From assembly GCF_002812485.1 (NCBI RefSeq), contig NZ_CP025003.1, positions 3,968,001 through 4,032,000 on the forward strand: a DNA stretch of 64,000 nucleotides, given 5' to 3'. The translations under genes were made by a program, and so were the position numbers. The DNA comes from Dickeya fangzhongdai. Its GTDB lineage: Bacteria; Pseudomonadota; Gammaproteobacteria; Enterobacterales; Enterobacteriaceae. Of this stretch, positions 21,729-33,904 are shown piece by piece. The notes under the pieces were generated by a model. That model was not told the DNA's origin and did not search any database. It saw only the letters and a list, made by a program, of their open reading frames with translations. Position 1 is the first letter of the stretch. Every line of letters starts with the position of its first letter.

Positions 21729-21775
21729 GGCTATTCTGCCGGTTGCAGCACGCGCGAACCGGCAATGCCAGAAAC

Positions 21776-21804
21776 AAAAACACCGCCGAGGCGGTGTTTT
21801 TTTT
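21776..21804. terminator. Bidirectional terminator between ppa and ytfP
   Basis: aaaaacaccgc pairs with gcggtgttttt around a 4-base loop, giving a T run on either strand. ppa and ytfP converge here. Confidence 0.9.
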
Positions 21805-22150
21805 ACTGCTCTTCGTTACGCTTCAACCAGTCGCCGCTGGCGATGCGGCGCAGACCGGTAACCGGGCGCTGATACAGGTAGATCCAGGCGCTGCCGAAAG
21901 GCGTGGCGATAAGCTCACGCTGGTAAACGCCGTCTCCCCGCTTCAGTTCATCCAATTCGGTCAGAATAGACGAACTGATGCGGTACACTTCGCAGTAAAT
22001 CTCTCCTTTGCCTGCAACCGCCGCCGGGTAGTGTCCCAGATCGTACAGCTCATACCCTTCAAGCTGATGATCCCCTAACCACTGAGCGTTGGTCATCCAA
22101 TGACTGTTTCCCTGTTTGCGCCGTAAACTGCCGTAGACAATAATTCGCAT
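21803..22150 (-). CDS. ytfP: Gamma-glutamylcyclotransferase-fold protein YtfP
   Basis: 115 residues with the AIG2/GGCT fold signature: VYGSLRRKQGNSHWM at the N-terminus, then DLGHYPAA and YRISSSILTELDELKRG. E. coli YtfP has the same length; its substrate is unknown. The start codon lies two bases after the tamB stop, so it is the last gene of a tamA-tamB-ytfP operon, as in E. coli. Confidence 0.92.
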   Translation of the reverse strand: MRIIVYGSLRRKQGNSHWMTNAQWLGDHQLEGYELYDLGHYPAAVAGKGEIYCEVYRISSSILTELDELKRGDGVYQRELIATPFGSAWIYLYQRPVTGLRRIASGDWLKRNEEQ

Positions 22151-22152
22151 TG

Positions 22153-25100
22153 CTAAAACTCGAACTGATAGAGCACATCAAGCGCCTGATTCACACCAGA
22201 CACCGCTTCCAGATATAGTTTTGGCATTAAACGGTAACGTAAGGTTAACGTTGCCAATGAATCGAACAGGCCGACACCATACTTGACCTGTAGGCCCGGA
22301 AGGACGTAACCGCTGACAACCACCTGCGATTTGTCGCCAACCCCCTGTGTATCCAGAGCTAAATTGCTTACGCCAAAGGCCTCGCCGATTTTACCCACAA
22401 CTTGACCACTTTGTGCAACCCCCAAACCGATCAGGGCCGATGTCATCATCGAACTATCCGTTCCGCTGCTGTTCAGTCCCTGGCCGCGCAACAGGTAGGA
22501 CAAGGCCTCTTCCTGAGATAAGGTCGGGTCGGAGAACACTTCCAGCTTAGGCGCGGTGGCCGTGCCAGTTACCCGCACGCCAACCGTCACGCTGTCTGCG
22601 GTATTGTCCGGATTGCGGATCGCCTCGATATTCAGCACCGGCAGCGTCGGCGGGCCGGAGAACAGCAACTGTCCCTTGCGCACCTGCAGATCCTGACCAT
22701 ACGCCTTGAAACGCCCTTCCGGCATCGAAATCTGGCCGTTCAGGCCCAGCCCCTGCGTGTCCTGCGTGACTTTCAAATCGCCGCTCAGCCGGGCGCGCAG
22801 GCCATAGGCGTCGAGCCAGACATCATCGCCCACCCGCACGATCAGGTTGCTGGCAATCGGAATCGAACTGGCGGCGGTCGGCATCGGGCGTCGCCGTTCA
22901 TCCAGAATAACCTCATCCGACGACACATCCACCGCGCTGGCCGGCATGTCATGCACTACGATTCGCGCCCAGGGGATCGTCACCGTGCCGTTGAGCGTCA
23001 GCAACTGCGGCGTCGCCTCGAACACAATATCCGGCGACACATCCAGTCGCGCCATCGGCGGCACCGTCACCCGCATGCGGTCGCCGTTGACGGCGATGCG
23101 CGCCCGCCAGGCTTCAGGCACCGACCAGTCGGCGTTCCCCGCCAAATTAATCTGCCCTTGCGTGGTGCGAAATACGCCCTGCAACGTCGACGACATGCCG
23201 TTGAACAACAGCGCCAGCCGCCCGCTGGTCAAATCCACCGGCATCCAACTGCCGTCCACGTCAAGATTATCCAGCGTCATCTGCCCGAACACCTGCGGGC
23301 GTTGCAGGTCGCCCCCCAGCCGCAGATCGGCATTAACGACCCCGGCCGCCTTCTCGTTCTGGCGCAGAATCGGCCGCAGCAGATCGAGCGACAACGCGTT
23401 TAACGTCACCGTACCGCTCAGGCTACGGCGTCGCTGCGGGTCGGCAATCTGTACGTCGCCCCGAAAACGGCCATTGCCCTGAATCCCCATCAGCCATGCC
23501 AGCCGCGCCTGCCCTCGCTGCAACCCGGCCTCCAGCGTCAGCGTATCAAAGACCACCGGCAGCGTACCGCCCTGCACCTGCTGACGCACGGTTACGCCAT
23601 TGCCGGCCAGCGCGACGTGGGCTTCCGGCAGACCGCCGTTTGCCTGCCAGCTAACCTGAGCGTTGCCGGTAATCGTGCCGTTGACCGCCGTCTGCTGGCC
23701 GATAAAGGGTTTCAGCATCGCCAGATTAAACCGGTTCAGATTGACGCTCGCCTTGCCGCTGGCGCCCGCCTCGATCGGCTGCGGCACACACAGTTCGGCA
23801 TCCGGGTTACGCCAGCAATGCGCTCCTACCGTGACTTTCTGCGCCGCCGCCTGATAAACCAGCGACATCGCCGGCGCCAGCCGCCACTCGCCGACCGGGG
23901 TTTCAAAGCGCGTATCGCTGAGTTCCCCCTGCCAGCGCTGCTGCGCACGGTCGAAATGACCGCTCAACAACAACTGACCGCCTATCGGCTCACCGTTCAT
24001 GGTCAACCGCAACTGGTGTTGGTTTTCGTCGCCGGTAGCGCGCACATTCAGGGACGCCAGACGCAGGTCGCCCTGCGCCAGTTGCTGTAGCTGCAATGTC
24101 AGCGTGCCGTGCACCTGTTTATCCGACTGCACATCGCCATTGAGTGTCAGTTTGCCAAGGCTTAGTTCCTGCCAGCGCAGCGCCGTGGCATTGATTTCCG
24201 TCTGCAACTGCGGCGCGTCGCGTTTGCCGCTCAGTCGCAATTTCCCCATCACCTGCCCGCCCAGACCCGGCAGAATCCCGTTGAGCGACGGCGCGTTGAT
24301 ATCGCCGTTCAGCCGCCACTGGTCGCTTAGCTCACCCTGCAGCGTCAGTTGGTTACGCCCCAACGCCAGCGTCACGCCTGGAATCGACCACTGGCCGCCG
24401 GCGTTGCCGCTCAGCGCCCCTTTGACCATCACCTTGTTCTGCCGTACCTGCCCGTCCAGCGCCAGCTGCGGCACGTCCAGTTGCCACGTCTCGCCCGCCA
24501 GACTGCCGCGGGTGGTCAACGATCCTTCCAGCCGCGCCGGCCACTCCGGCCATTGCTGTGCGGTATTGATGCCTTTCAGGGTCAGGTTGCTGTTCCAGCT
24601 GATTGCATCGCGCCAGTCCAACTGACCGGTGATATCCGCCGTGCCCTGCAACGCGGCCAGCCGCAATCGCGTCAGCGCGAACTGCTGCTCACTGCCGTTG
24701 CCCTCCAGCGTCAACGTGCCGGGCGGTAACTCGCGGCCGCGAATATCGCCCCGCAGGGCCAACGAGTAATCGGTGGCTTTGCCGCCGATGCTCAGTTGTA
24801 CGTCGTTGAACTGATATAGGGCGTCGCCGGTCAGCGGCCAGCGCAGTTGCGGGCTGTGCAGGCTGATATTCAAAGGCAGTCCCGGCTCGGCCAGCGCGGT
24901 TTGGATATCCAGTTGCGCCCGCTGCGGGCCGGACAAGTTCATCGCCAGCCGCAACTGCTGGCGCAGGCTGCCTTCGGCCGTCAGTCGCAGCCGTTCGCCT
25001 TTGAGCGGGTCGCGGTTCAGAATGCCGTTAACGTTGAGCGTTACCGGCCAGTCGCCGGCCAGCCGGGCCTCGCCGTGGGCGTACAGCGCGCCTTGCGGCG

Positions 25101-25908
25101 ACTGTACCGTCAGCTGTTGCAACGTCAGTGTTTGCTGCCGGGTGGCGGCCTGCAACTGAAAACGGGAAAGGGTCACCGGCTGGCCGCCCAGAATCTGCCA
25201 CGACTCGCCGCGCAAATCGGCGATGGTGATATCCAGCGGCAGCGTAAATTCAGGCATCGCCGGCAACAGCGGTGCGGCAAACAGGGTGCGCAGCGTCTCG
25301 CCCAGCGGTTGCGGTTTACCCGCAGTCGCCGGCGGCGTGGTCGGCGTTTTCGGGGCGGCAGGCAGCGCCACGGTGAGGCCCGATACCTGCGTCGGCAGCA
25401 GCGTCAGCGACCGCCCCTGCCAGTTCAGTCCGGTTTGCAGCAACGACAGCGACACATCGGCGCCATCGACAATAATACGGCTGTTGCTCAGGTTTACACG
25501 GCGCAGCAGCACTGCCACCGGCGCGCTGATTTCGGTCACCGGCGCCGCCTGCGTCACCGGCTCGGGTTCAGCAGGCGGCATATCGCTGGTATTGATCGCC
25601 ACCGTCAGATTTTGCAACGACAGGTCGTCCAGACACAGTTGGCTGCGCCACAGGCAATCCGGCGCCAGCGCCAGATGCAAATTGTCCGTCTGCACGGTCA
25701 CGCCGGGCATTTGATAGCGTACCGCTTTCAGCGTCAAATCGCGCCAGCCGCCCTCGACCTGCCCTATCTCCAGCCCCGGCACCCAGCGCACGGCGGCGCT
25801 GAGTAACAGATGCAACCCCGGCGTCGTGGTCACCAGCAACACCACCGCCAGCAACAACGCCAGTACGCCAGCCATCAGGCCAATTCCGGCTTTTTTCATC
25901 CTGCTCAT
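22153..25908 (-). CDS. tamB: Translocation and assembly module subunit TamB
   Basis: A 1251-residue AsmA-like protein. It has an N-terminal membrane anchor (about 7-30), a very long repetitive beta-rich periplasmic body, and the conserved C-terminal TamB (DUF490) domain in roughly the last 350 residues, ending with a Phe (YQFEF) as outer-membrane partner proteins do. With TamA it spans the envelope, and recent work implicates such proteins in phospholipid transport to the outer membrane. Its ATG overlaps the tamA stop codon (ATGA). Confidence 0.95.
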   Translation of the reverse strand: MSRMKKAGIGLMAGVLALLLAVVLLVTTTPGLHLLLSAAVRWVPGLEIGQVEGGWRDLTLKAVRYQMPGVTVQTDNLHLALAPDCLWRSQLCLDDLSLQNLTVAINTSDMPPAEPEPVTQAAPVTEISAPVAVLLRRVNLSNSRIIVDGADVSLSLLQTGLNWQGRSLTLLPTQVSGLTVALPAAPKTPTTPPATAGKPQPLGETLRTLFAAPLLPAMPEFTLPLDITIADLRGESWQILGGQPVTLSRFQLQAATRQQTLTLQQLTVQSPQGALYAHGEARLAGDWPVTLNVNGILNRDPLKGERLRLTAEGSLRQQLRLAMNLSGPQRAQLDIQTALAEPGLPLNISLHSPQLRWPLTGDALYQFNDVQLSIGGKATDYSLALRGDIRGRELPPGTLTLEGNGSEQQFALTRLRLAALQGTADITGQLDWRDAISWNSNLTLKGINTAQQWPEWPARLEGSLTTRGSLAGETWQLDVPQLALDGQVRQNKVMVKGALSGNAGGQWSIPGVTLALGRNQLTLQGELSDQWRLNGDINAPSLNGILPGLGGQVMGKLRLSGKRDAPQLQTEINATALRWQELSLGKLTLNGDVQSDKQVHGTLTLQLQQLAQGDLRLASLNVRATGDENQHQLRLTMNGEPIGGQLLLSGHFDRAQQRWQGELSDTRFETPVGEWRLAPAMSLVYQAAAQKVTVGAHCWRNPDAELCVPQPIEAGASGKASVNLNRFNLAMLKPFIGQQTAVNGTITGNAQVSWQANGGLPEAHVALAGNGVTVRQQVQGGTLPVVFDTLTLEAGLQRGQARLAWLMGIQGNGRFRGDVQIADPQRRRSLSGTVTLNALSLDLLRPILRQNEKAAGVVNADLRLGGDLQRPQVFGQMTLDNLDVDGSWMPVDLTSGRLALLFNGMSSTLQGVFRTTQGQINLAGNADWSVPEAWRARIAVNGDRMRVTVPPMARLDVSPDIVFEATPQLLTLNGTVTIPWARIVVHDMPASAVDVSSDEVILDERRRPMPTAASSIPIASNLIVRVGDDVWLDAYGLRARLSGDLKVTQDTQGLGLNGQISMPEGRFKAYGQDLQVRKGQLLFSGPPTLPVLNIEAIRNPDNTADSVTVGVRVTGTATAPKLEVFSDPTLSQEEALSYLLRGQGLNSSGTDSSMMTSALIGLGVAQSGQVVGKIGEAFGVSNLALDTQGVGDKSQVVVSGYVLPGLQVKYGVGLFDSLATLTLRYRLMPKLYLEAVSGVNQALDVLYQFEF

Positions 25909-27689
25909 AGCTCCGGCCCCAGCCCGATATAAAACTGCAATCCGTGTTTGTCGTCATCCCCAATCGGCCGGGCGATATCGAATTTGATCGGCCCCACCGG
26001 CGACGCCCAACGCACGCCGATGCCGGCACCGGTCTTGAGGTTGGTGCGCGCCAGATCGTTGACGGCCTCGCCGCTGTCCACAAAGACCGCGCCCCACCAT
26101 TTCCCGGTGACGTTGTACTGGTATTCCAGCGAACCGGTTGCCAGTTTTGAGGCCCCGGTGAGTTTGCCGTCGCTGTCGCGCGGAGAAACGGACTTGTATT
26201 TATAGCCGCGAATGCTGCGATCGCCGCCGGCGAAGAAACGCAGCGACGGCGGTACGCGGGAGAAGCTGCCGGTTTCAATCCAGCCCAGATTGGCGCGCGC
26301 CACGAAGCGGTGTTTTTCCGCCAGCGATCGGATCCAGACGTTCTGGGCCTGAAACACCGCAAAATCGATATCCGAGCCCCACAGGGTATTGGAGACATCC
26401 ACCGAATAGCGCTGGGTATCGCCCCAGTCGGGCATCAGCCCGCCCCGCTGCCGGGTACGGTTAAAGCTGAGACCGGGGTATATCAGCATGGTGGTATTGG
26501 TGACGTTGGCCTGGGTAAAGTGATCCAGCGTCCAGCGCAGGTTGACCGCCCGCTGCCAGCCGCTGGACAGCTCCCAGTAACGCGCCAGGTTGAGCGACGT
26601 CGAGTCGGACTGGGTGTCATTGAGATCTTCGCGCTTGAAACCGCCCTGCATCAGATAGTATTGCTCCAGCGGACTTTTCAGCAGCGGAATCTTGTAGCTC
26701 AGATCCAGTTGCTGCTCCGGCGCGGACAAACTCAGGCTGCTTTCCAGGCTGTGGCCGTAAGAATTGACCCAGGGTCTTTTCCAGGTGGTTTTCAGCCGCG
26801 GCCCGACATCGGTGGCGTAGCCGACACCGGTTTCCACGCTGTTGCGGGTGCGCGGCGTCAGCACCGCATCCAGCGGCAGCACTTTACTCTGGCGGCCCTG
26901 TTCGAAATCGGGCGCCACCACCACCGAATTGAACCAGCCGGTAGCGGACAGACGTCGGTTAAACTCCCCCAACTGTTCCGCAGAGTAAACATCGCCCTCC
27001 TGAAACGGCACCAGATTGTGCAGATAAGCCGACTGGATCTGGGAACCGCGAAAGTTGACCTTGCCGAAGCGATAACGCGTGCCGCTGTCGTAGTCAATAT
27101 CCCACCAGGCCTGATGGGTGGACGGCATCACGCCCAGTTGGCTTTTATTGAAGCGGCCGTCAAAGTACCCCTTTCGCATCGACAGGGTGCCGAGTTCGCT
27201 TTTGAAATCATCGTAAGCGCCGTGATTGAGGATACTGCCTTCGGCGGGACGATGCTGTCTCACCAGTTTTTGATAGTCTTCATCACTCTGCGCGCCGCCG
27301 CGAATGGCAATGCTGGAGCCGGCGATTTTCACCGGTTCCCCCGGCTTGACGGTCACCTTCAGCACCGGACGGCCGCGCCCCTGCGCCGGGATAAACTCAA
27401 AGCGGATCTCAGGGTCGTAGTAACCCAGCGCGCGCAACCCTTTGCGGATCGCTTCATCGACCCGGGCGCGGAAACGGCCATCGGCGTTGACTTCATCTGG
27501 CGTGATGGTGGAAAGACGGGCACGTACATTTTTCTGCAGTTCGCCCTCCAGCCCGGTGAGCTGCAGGCGCACGTTCGATGCGGCAAGCGCCGGCGCCGCC
27601 ATCAGCAGCAGACTTCCGAGTCCCAACATGCGGCAGAACATGACGCCGCGACGGCAAAATTTGTTTTTTGTCCTGATAAAAATTGTCAC
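25905..27689 (-). CDS. tamA: Outer-membrane assembly factor TamA
   Basis: 594 residues. A signal peptide (cleavage near APALAAS), three POTRA domains (about 40-280) and an Omp85/BamA-type barrel ending GLGPEL, as in E. coli TamA; the [16 protein letters not shown] motif of the Omp85 barrel is present. The frame starts with GTG at 27689, with GGGAAG four bases upstream. An ATG at 27641 would still give a complete signal peptide, so the start is uncertain by 16 codons. It is the first gene of tamA-tamB-ytfP and divergent from msrA. Confidence 0.95.
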   Translation of the reverse strand: MTIFIRTKNKFCRRGVMFCRMLGLGSLLLMAAPALAASNVRLQLTGLEGELQKNVRARLSTITPDEVNADGRFRARVDEAIRKGLRALGYYDPEIRFEFIPAQGRGRPVLKVTVKPGEPVKIAGSSIAIRGGAQSDEDYQKLVRQHRPAEGSILNHGAYDDFKSELGTLSMRKGYFDGRFNKSQLGVMPSTHQAWWDIDYDSGTRYRFGKVNFRGSQIQSAYLHNLVPFQEGDVYSAEQLGEFNRRLSATGWFNSVVVAPDFEQGRQSKVLPLDAVLTPRTRNSVETGVGYATDVGPRLKTTWKRPWVNSYGHSLESSLSLSAPEQQLDLSYKIPLLKSPLEQYYLMQGGFKREDLNDTQSDSTSLNLARYWELSSGWQRAVNLRWTLDHFTQANVTNTTMLIYPGLSFNRTRQRGGLMPDWGDTQRYSVDVSNTLWGSDIDFAVFQAQNVWIRSLAEKHRFVARANLGWIETGSFSRVPPSLRFFAGGDRSIRGYKYKSVSPRDSDGKLTGASKLATGSLEYQYNVTGKWWGAVFVDSGEAVNDLARTNLKTGAGIGVRWASPVGPIKFDIARPIGDDDKHGLQFYIGLGPEL

Positions 27690-28022
27690 TTAACTTCCCG
27701 GCAGTGTCAGCAGAATCGACGTATTTTCTGATTAACCACAGACAAGTATGCCTGTAACGGTGCTGTTAACTATAGATAGTCGTCGCCATGCAGACAACGC
27801 TATCGCCCTGAAAACCCCCATCGCTGATGTCGGACATCGCCAGTCGACGGGCAGGTCTGACGGTCTCCGGATGCTGACCATACGTGCGCCTATCGTTGCA
27901 ACGCGCCGCCCGACGCCAGCATCGCTGTCATATTGCCGTGCTATTTCGCCATAAAGACAGAGCGCATTAACTCGGTTATGCTCTGAAAGTATGAAACACA
28001 GGGTGATAATCAGGAGCCAAAC
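27690..28022. other. tamA-msrA divergent spacer
   Basis: 333 bp without a supported gene. It should contain the promoters of both genes; no recognisable operator or repeat was found. Confidence 0.5.
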
Positions 28023-28664
28023 GTGATAGCGAATTTTGATAAGACACAGCTGATCGGCCAGTCGGACGCCCTGCCGGGCCGCACCACACCGATGCCGGTC
28101 GCCCGTCTGCATGTGGTGAATCAGCATTCCATGACCCATGTGCCGGATCACATGGAGGTGGCGATCTTCGCCATGGGCTGCTTCTGGGGCGTGGAACGGC
28201 TGTTCTGGCAACAGTCCGGGGTGTACAGCACTGCGTCCGGGTATTGCGGCGGCTATACCCCCAACCCCACTTATCGGGAAGTGTGCACCGGCAAAACCGG
28301 CCACGCGGAAGCCGTGCGGGTGGTGTTTGATCCTGCGGTGGTGAGTTACCCGCAGTTACTGCAACTGTTTTGGGAAAATCATAACCCGGCGCAAGGCATG
28401 CGACAGGGCAACGACATCGGTACGCAGTATCGTTCCGCTCTCTATACGTTAACCCCGGAGCAGGAAACCGCGGCGAAAGAGAGCTACCAGCGCTTCCAGC
28501 AGGCCATGCGCGATGCGGGCGAGAACCGCGACATCACCACGGAAATCCAGCCCGCCGGGCCGTTTTACTACGCCGAAGACGAGCACCAGCAATACCTGCA
28601 CAAGAACCCGAACGGCTATTGTGGGCTGGGCGGCATCGGGGTTTGCCTGCCCCCGCAGGGGTGA
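28023..28664 (+). CDS. msrA: Peptide methionine (S)-S-oxide reductase MsrA
   Basis: 213 residues, close to E. coli MsrA (212). The catalytic Cys53 is in MGCFWG. Recycling cysteines lie near the C-terminus in [13 protein letters not shown], and the [13 protein letters not shown] block is intact. It repairs oxidised methionine in proteins and free methionine. The start is GTG at 28023, aligning with the E. coli start, with CAGGAG upstream. Confidence 0.95.
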   Translation: MIANFDKTQLIGQSDALPGRTTPMPVARLHVVNQHSMTHVPDHMEVAIFAMGCFWGVERLFWQQSGVYSTASGYCGGYTPNPTYREVCTGKTGHAEAVRVVFDPAVVSYPQLLQLFWENHNPAQGMRQGNDIGTQYRSALYTLTPEQETAAKESYQRFQQAMRDAGENRDITTEIQPAGPFYYAEDEHQQYLHKNPNGYCGLGGIGVCLPPQG

Positions 28665-28801
28665 AACTGGCGGCGATTTAACCTCGCCTGCTATACTGGG
28701 CGACCACGGGCCGGCTTCCGGCCCCTGTTGCGGCGATGCCGCACCCATAATGTTATTCCCTTTCAGAGGTTCGCCGTCCGTGACGACTGTGCGAAAAAAC
28801 T

Positions 28802-30118
28802 ATGTTAAACAGTCTGTTAATTATTTTATGTCTTATCGCCATCAGTGCGTTTTTCTCTTTGTCTGAAATATCGCTGGCCGCTTCACGCAAGATCAAACTG
28901 AAGCTGATGGCCGACGAAGGAGACCTGAACGCCGCCCTGGTACTGAAATTTCAGGAAACGCCGGGCATTTTCTTCACCGTGATTCAGATCGGCCTCAACG
29001 CGGTCGCCATCCTGGCCGGTATCATCGGCGACGCCGCCTTCTCGCCCTATTTCGAAATGCTGTTTGCCAGCTTTCTGCCGCAGGACATGGTCGCCCGCGC
29101 CAGTTTTATCTGCTCGTTTGTGCTGGTTACCAGCCTGTTCATCCTGTTTGGCGACCTGACGCCGAAACGCATTGGTATGATTGCCCCGGAAGCGATAGCC
29201 ATTCGGATCATCAACCCCATGCGCTTCTGTCTGCTGGTGTTCCGCCCGCTGGTCTGGCTGTTCAACGGTCTGGCTAACCTGATTTTCCGGCTGTTCAAGC
29301 TGCCGATGGTGCGTAAAGAAGACATCACTCCCGACGATATCTATGCGGTGGTGGAAGCCGGCGCGCTGGCCGGCGTACTGCGTAAACAGGAACATGAGCT
29401 GATCGAAAACGTGTTCGAACTGGAGTCGCGCACCGTGCCCTCTTCAATGACCTCGCGCGAAAGCGTGGTCTATTTCGACCTGCATGAAGATGAAACGCAG
29501 ATCAAAGAGAAAATCGCGCACCAGCCGCATTCCAAGTTTCTGGTGTGCAACGGCACCATCGATCAGATTGTCGGCTATGTGGATTCCAAGGATCTGCTGA
29601 ACCGGGTGCTGGGCAATCAGAGTCTGGAACTGACCAGCGGCGTACAGATTCGCCCGGCGCTGATCGTGCCGGACACGCTGACGCTGTCGGAAGCGCTGGA
29701 AAGTTTCAAAACCGCCGGCGAAGACTTCGCGGTGATCCTCAACGAGTACGCGCTGGTGGTGGGAATTATCACCCTTAACGACGTGATGACCACGCTGATG
29801 GGCGACCTGGTTGGGCAGGGGCTGGAAGAGCAGATCGTCGCCCGTGACGAGAACTCCTGGCTTGTCGATGGCGGTACGCCGATAGAAGATGTCATGCGTG
29901 CACTCAGCATCGATGAGTTCCCCCACTCCGACAATTACGAAACCATCGGCGGGTTCATGATGTACACGCTGCGTAAAATCCCCAAACGCACCGATTTTGT
30001 TCGCTACGCCGGGTATAAGTTCGAAGTGGTGGATATCGACAGCTACAAGATCGACCAGCTGCTGGTCACACGGCTGGAAGAAAAAACGGCGCTCAACGCT
30101 GAAACGCATCCGGCATAA
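28802..30118 (+). CDS. paeA: CNNM/CBS-domain membrane protein PaeA (YtfL)
   Basis: 438 residues. An N-terminal CNNM (DUF21) domain with about four membrane segments (1-180) contains FFSLSEISLAASRKIKLK. A pair of CBS domains (about 200-330) and a C-terminal CorC_HlyC domain follow. The E. coli/Salmonella orthologue YtfL was renamed PaeA for its role in exporting cadaverine and putrescine. Older annotations call the family hemolysin-like, which is misleading. It follows msrA as in E. coli, with its own terminator. Confidence 0.92.
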   Translation: MLNSLLIILCLIAISAFFSLSEISLAASRKIKLKLMADEGDLNAALVLKFQETPGIFFTVIQIGLNAVAILAGIIGDAAFSPYFEMLFASFLPQDMVARASFICSFVLVTSLFILFGDLTPKRIGMIAPEAIAIRIINPMRFCLLVFRPLVWLFNGLANLIFRLFKLPMVRKEDITPDDIYAVVEAGALAGVLRKQEHELIENVFELESRTVPSSMTSRESVVYFDLHEDETQIKEKIAHQPHSKFLVCNGTIDQIVGYVDSKDLLNRVLGNQSLELTSGVQIRPALIVPDTLTLSEALESFKTAGEDFAVILNEYALVVGIITLNDVMTTLMGDLVGQGLEEQIVARDENSWLVDGGTPIEDVMRALSIDEFPHSDNYETIGGFMMYTLRKIPKRTDFVRYAGYKFEVVDIDSYKIDQLLVTRLEEKTALNAETHPA

Positions 30119-30167
30119 GCCGCTTCGCGCACTAACTTCAACAAAGAGTACAACCCCAACAAATAAC

Positions 30168-30192
30168 AACGGCCCGTTAACGGGCCGTTTTC
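30168..30192 (+). terminator. Terminator of paeA
   Basis: aacggcccg and cgggccgtt form a perfect 9-bp stem with a TTAA loop followed by TTTCC, 50 bp after the stop codon. Confidence 0.75.
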
Positions 30193-30214
30193 CTGTCGCA
30201 GGGGGCGAGTTCCT

Positions 30215-30421
30215 TCAACCCAATTCAGCCTGCAACTTCAGTACCTGACGGTTGACTTCGGACATCACCACCAGATGCTGTTTATCCTGCGTTTTGGGCA
30301 ACAGAATGCGGCCCTGATCAAATTCAAAAGCGCCAATCCCTTTAATGTAGAGTCTTCCACGAAACAGGATTTTCACATACTTGGCGACCTTCAGGGGGTT
30401 GTAACGTTCGAAGATCCTCAT
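30215..30421 (-). CDS. ytfK: DUF1107 family protein YtfK
   Basis: 68 residues, the same length as E. coli Ytf[21 protein letters not shown], then [14 protein letters not shown] and [13 protein letters not shown]. coli YtfK promotes (p)ppGpp accumulation by acting on SpoT under phosphate and fatty-acid stress; the same role here is inferred from similarity. The open frame extends 16 codons further upstream, but the ATG at 30421 fits the family and has GAGAGGAAG before it. Confidence 0.9.
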   Translation of the reverse strand: MRIFERYNPLKVAKYVKILFRGRLYIKGIGAFEFDQGRILLPKTQDKQHLVVMSEVNRQVLKLQAELG

Positions 30422-30838
30422 CGTCTTCCTCTCCTCCCGTTTTTTTTCCACCGCGCTACCCGTTCCCAATTAGGGTCGGATGATGTTCAGCACGGCAATC
30501 ACGTACAACTGGTTAGTGTCCTTATCCTGCGGTTAGTTCCCGCAATGACAGAATTATTTACGGCGTTTACATATTTTTACCGAATAGACTAATGCCATAC
30601 TTTTTAAATCAGTATAAACCTTCAAGTTATTGCCGTATGTGCGATATGCCGCAAACTCACATACGCGACGGTAAACGCATCAACGGCCGCCAATCTACCG
30701 TGAAAATATGACCAAAAAACGACAGTGCGCCGCCAGCGGCATAAAGATAAAAACGGGAAGGCGGGAAGAGCACGGCAGGCCTATCGCCTGCCGTGGCTAT
30801 CATCAGGAAAAATCCGGCCGGAGCGACCGGAAAAGGCA
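30422..30838. other. ytfK-cysQ intergenic region with two inverted repeats
   Basis: About 400 bp with no supported gene. It contains the imperfectly A/T-rich ytfK promoter region, an inverted repeat cgtatgtg/cacatacg at 30634-30665 and a 10-bp perfect hairpin at 30771-30795 (see separate entry). Confidence 0.5.
30771..30795 (-). terminator. Hairpin downstream of cysQ, possible terminator
   Basis: cacggcaggc and gcctgccgtg form a perfect 10-bp stem with a 5-base loop, 44 bp after the cysQ stop on the minus strand. There is no T run, so it may stabilise the mRNA end rather than terminate alone. Confidence 0.45.
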
Positions 30839-31579
30839 TCAGAACAGTGAAACGCGAAAGCCCGGATTCAGGAAGGATTCGCGCGGCAGATAAGAGAGCG
30901 AGCGCCCTTGCCAGTCATGCACCTGCGCGCCGGCGGCCAGCGCCACCGCGTGCCCGGCGGCGGTATCCCAGATATTGGTCGGCCCAAAACGCGGATAAAG
31001 CTGGGCCTTGCCCTCCGCCACCAGACAGAACTTCAGCGACGAGCCAATGGACACGGTCTGGTGTTCGCCCAACTGTCGCAGATAATCGTCCAGCTCTGCA
31101 TCGGCGTGAGAGCGGCTCACCACGACCAGCGGCGGTCTGGCGTCTTTTACCTGAATGGCGCGGCGTTTCCCACCCTCTTCCTTCCAGGCCTTGCCGTCCG
31201 CCGCGGCGTACATCACCCCGGTCACCGGCACGTATACGACGCCCAGCACCGGTTTGCCGTTATCGATCAGCGCGATATTGACGGTGAACTCGCCGTTGCG
31301 ATTGAGAAATTCTTTGGTGCCGTCCAGCGGATCCACCAGCCAGTAACGCTGCCAGTGCTGACGTTCGGACCACGCCTGCGGGTCCTCCTCCGACAGCATC
31401 GGAGTCTCGGGGTAGTGTTCGGCCAATCCACGCGCAATCACCTGATGCGCCGCCAGGTCGGCGGCCGTCACCGGCGAGTCGTCTTTCTTTAGCGCCACGT
31501 TCAGCGGCTGCTGACCGTTATAAACCTGCATGATGGCGTCTCCCGCCTCACGCGCCAGTTGGCAGATCTGTTCTAACAT
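30839..31579 (-). CDS. cysQ: 3'(2'),5'-bisphosphate nucleotidase CysQ
   Basis: 246 residues of the inositol-monophosphatase superfamily. Metal-binding motifs are LSEED (near 65), DPLDGTKEF (near 85) and IWDTAAGHA (near 203). It removes the 3'-phosphate from PAP/PAPS, preventing build-up of PAP during sulfate assimilation. It is divergent from cpdB, the same arrangement as in E. coli. Confidence 0.94.
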   Translation of the reverse strand: MLEQICQLAREAGDAIMQVYNGQQPLNVALKKDDSPVTAADLAAHQVIARGLAEHYPETPMLSEEDPQAWSERQHWQRYWLVDPLDGTKEFLNRNGEFTVNIALIDNGKPVLGVVYVPVTGVMYAAADGKAWKEEGGKRRAIQVKDARPPLVVVSRSHADAELDDYLRQLGEHQTVSIGSSLKFCLVAEGKAQLYPRFGPTNIWDTAAGHAVALAAGAQVHDWQGRSLSYLPRESFLNPGFRVSLF

Positions 31580-31813
31580 CGTTTCACCTCATTATACGTA
31601 CAGGCCATGTGTCAGGTGCCGCGACAGCGCACGCACCGGGCCATTTTTATGTCTGCCCCGGAATTCTATGTCATGCTTCACAATTCAGGCTGATATTTAA
31701 CACGATATTCATCAAAATCTGCGATACACATTCTGGCCGCGCCGCCATTGTCGGACAACCGTCCGACTGCGCAGGCGCCGCCATGTTGATACCTCGTCAC
31801 AGGAGCGACCTTT

Positions 31814-33763
31814 ATGAAGCATAAGCTGGTGCTGAGCCTGCTCGCGATAGCCATCGCTAACGCCACTCAGGCAGCCACCGTCGATTTACGGGTGCTGGAA
31901 ACCACCGATCTTCACAGCAATATGATGGACTATGACTACTATAAAGACAGTCCAACGGATAAATTCGGACTGGTCCGTACCGCCAGCCTGATTCAAGCCG
32001 CCCGTCAGCAAGCCGTCAACAGCGTGCTGGTGGACAACGGCGACATTATTCAGGGCAGCCCGCTGGGCGACTACGCCGCCGCCAAAGGGTTGCAGAAAGG
32101 CGACGTGCACCCGGTCTATCTGGCGATGAACACGCTGGATTATGCGGTCGGCAATATCGGTAACCACGAATTCAACTACGGGCTGGACTACCTGCACAAC
32201 GCGCTGGCCGGCGCCCATTTCCCGTATATCAACGCCAACGTGCTGGACGCGAAAACCGGCAAACCGCTGTTTACCCCTTACCTGATCGAAAAGAAAACGG
32301 TGAAAGACCGCGACGGCAAATCCCACGAGCTGCGCATTGGTTATATCGGCTTCGTGCCGCCGCAAATCATGGTGTGGGACAAAGCTAACCTAAGCGGCAA
32401 AGTTACGGTAGCGGACATTACCGAAACCGCGAAAAAATGGGTGCCGGAACTGCGCAAACAGGGGGCGGACGTGGTGGTTGCCATACCGCATTCCGGCCTG
32501 TCGGCGGAGCCGTACAAAACGATGGCGGAAAACTCGGTCTACTACTTAAGCCACATCCCCGGTATTGACGCCATTATGTTCGGCCACGCCCACGCGGTAT
32601 TCCCGAGCAAGGATTTCGCCAGCATCAAAGGCGCCGATATCGCAAAAGGCACGCTGAACGGCGTTCCCGCCGTGATGCCCGGCCAGTGGGGCGACCATCT
32701 CGGCGTGGTGGATCTGGTACTGAACAACGACAGCGGCCAGTGGAAAGTGACCGAAGGTAAGGCGGAAGCCCGCCCGATCTACGACAAAGCGCAGAAGAAA
32801 TCGCTGGCGGCGGAAGACCCGCAACTGGTCAACGTGCTGTCGGACGCCCATCAGAAAACCCGCGAGTTCGTCAGTAAGCCGATCGGCAAAGCTTCCGACA
32901 ATATGTACAGCTACCTGTCGCTGATTCAGGACGACCCGACGGTGCAGATTGTCAACAACGCGCAGACCGCGTACGTCGAGCACTTTATTCAGGGCGACCC
33001 GGATTTAGCCGAACTGCCGGTGCTGTCGGCGGCGGCGCCGTTCAAAGCGGGCGGCCGCAAGAACGACCCGGCCAGCTACGTGGAAGTGGAAAAAGGCCAG
33101 TTGACCTTCCGTAACGCCGCCGACCTCTATCTCTACCCCAACACGCTGGTAGTGGTAAAAGTTAAAGGCGAGCAGGTACGGGAATGGCTGGAATGCTCCG
33201 CCGGTCAGTTCAACCAGATTGACGCGCACAAACGCGAGCCGCAGTCGCTCATCAACTGGGAAGGCTTTCGCACCTACAACTTTGACGTTATTGACGGCGT
33301 GAATTATCAGATCGACGTCACCCAGCCCGCCCGCTACGACGGCGAGTGCCAGTTGATCAACGGCAATGCGCATCGCATCAAGGATCTGACCTTCAAAGGC
33401 AAACCCATCGATCCGCAGGCCACGTTCCTGATCGCCACCAACAACTACCGCGCCTACGGCGAGAAATTCGCCGGCACCGGCGAAAAACAGGTCGCGTTCG
33501 CCTCGCCGGATGAAAACCGCGCGGTGCTGGCCGCCTATATCAGCGCCGAAACGAAAAAAACCGGCGAGGTAAAACCGGCCGCGGACAACAACTGGCGTCT
33601 GGCAAAAATTGTCAGTGATACCCCGCTGGATATCCGGGTGGAAACATCGCCGTCGCCGAAAGCGGCTGCCTTCATCAAGGAAAAATCGCAGTACCCGCTA
33701 ACGCTGGTAGGTAACGACGACATCGGCTTTGCCGTCTACCGTCTGGACCTGCAAAAACAGTAA
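31814..33763 (+). CDS. cpdB: Periplasmic 2',3'-cyclic-nucleotide 2'-phosphodiesterase/3'-nucleotidase
   Basis: 649 residues with a cleavable signal peptide (about 1-20, ending ANATQA). The metallophosphoesterase domain contains [17 protein letters not shown] and GNHEFNYG (about 22-330), followed by a 5'-nucleotidase C-terminal domain (about 360-580). It hydrolyses 2',3'-cyclic nucleotides and 3'-nucleotides in the periplasm, allowing use of external RNA fragments. The length equals that of E. coli CpdB within two residues. Confidence 0.96.
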   Translation: MKHKLVLSLLAIAIANATQAATVDLRVLETTDLHSNMMDYDYYKDSPTDKFGLVRTASLIQAARQQAVNSVLVDNGDIIQGSPLGDYAAAKGLQKGDVHPVYLAMNTLDYAVGNIGNHEFNYGLDYLHNALAGAHFPYINANVLDAKTGKPLFTPYLIEKKTVKDRDGKSHELRIGYIGFVPPQIMVWDKANLSGKVTVADITETAKKWVPELRKQGADVVVAIPHSGLSAEPYKTMAENSVYYLSHIPGIDAIMFGHAHAVFPSKDFASIKGADIAKGTLNGVPAVMPGQWGDHLGVVDLVLNNDSGQWKVTEGKAEARPIYDKAQKKSLAAEDPQLVNVLSDAHQKTREFVSKPIGKASDNMYSYLSLIQDDPTVQIVNNAQTAYVEHFIQGDPDLAELPVLSAAAPFKAGGRKNDPASYVEVEKGQLTFRNAADLYLYPNTLVVVKVKGEQVREWLECSAGQFNQIDAHKREPQSLINWEGFRTYNFDVIDGVNYQIDVTQPARYDGECQLINGNAHRIKDLTFKGKPIDPQATFLIATNNYRAYGEKFAGTGEKQVAFASPDENRAVLAAYISAETKKTGEVKPAADNNWRLAKIVSDTPLDIRVETSPSPKAAAFIKEKSQYPLTLVGNDDIGFAVYRLDLQKQ

Positions 33764-33770
33764 CCCTATC

Positions 33771-33800
33771 AAACCGCGCTCCCACGGCGCGGTTTTTTTT
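33771..33800 (+). terminator. Terminator of cpdB
   Basis: aaaccgcgc pairs with gcgcggttt around a 7-base loop, followed by five more T residues, 8 bp after the stop codon. Confidence 0.9.
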
Positions 33801-33852
33801 CGTCTCCCCCGCATTCGCCATCGTAATCCTTTTTAGGGATAGCTAATTTTAA

Positions 33853-33875
33853 AAGATGCATTTAAAATACATTTT
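33853..33875. promoter_or_regulatory. NsrR operator upstream of ytfE
   Basis: Two 11-base half-sites, AAGATGCATTT and AAATACATTTT, are separated by one base. This matches the NsrR consensus of two inverted copies of AAGATGCATTT with two mismatches in the right half. It lies 30 bp before the ytfE start codon, and nsrR itself is at 46192-46617 in this window. Confidence 0.85.
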
Positions 33876-33904
33876 ATAAATTACACCGTTCAGGGGTACC
33901 CATC

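Noticed and set aside
24847..25806. A 319-codon plus-strand frame
   Set aside because: It is antisense to tamB, with an Arg/Gln composition typical of shadow frames and no family resemblance.
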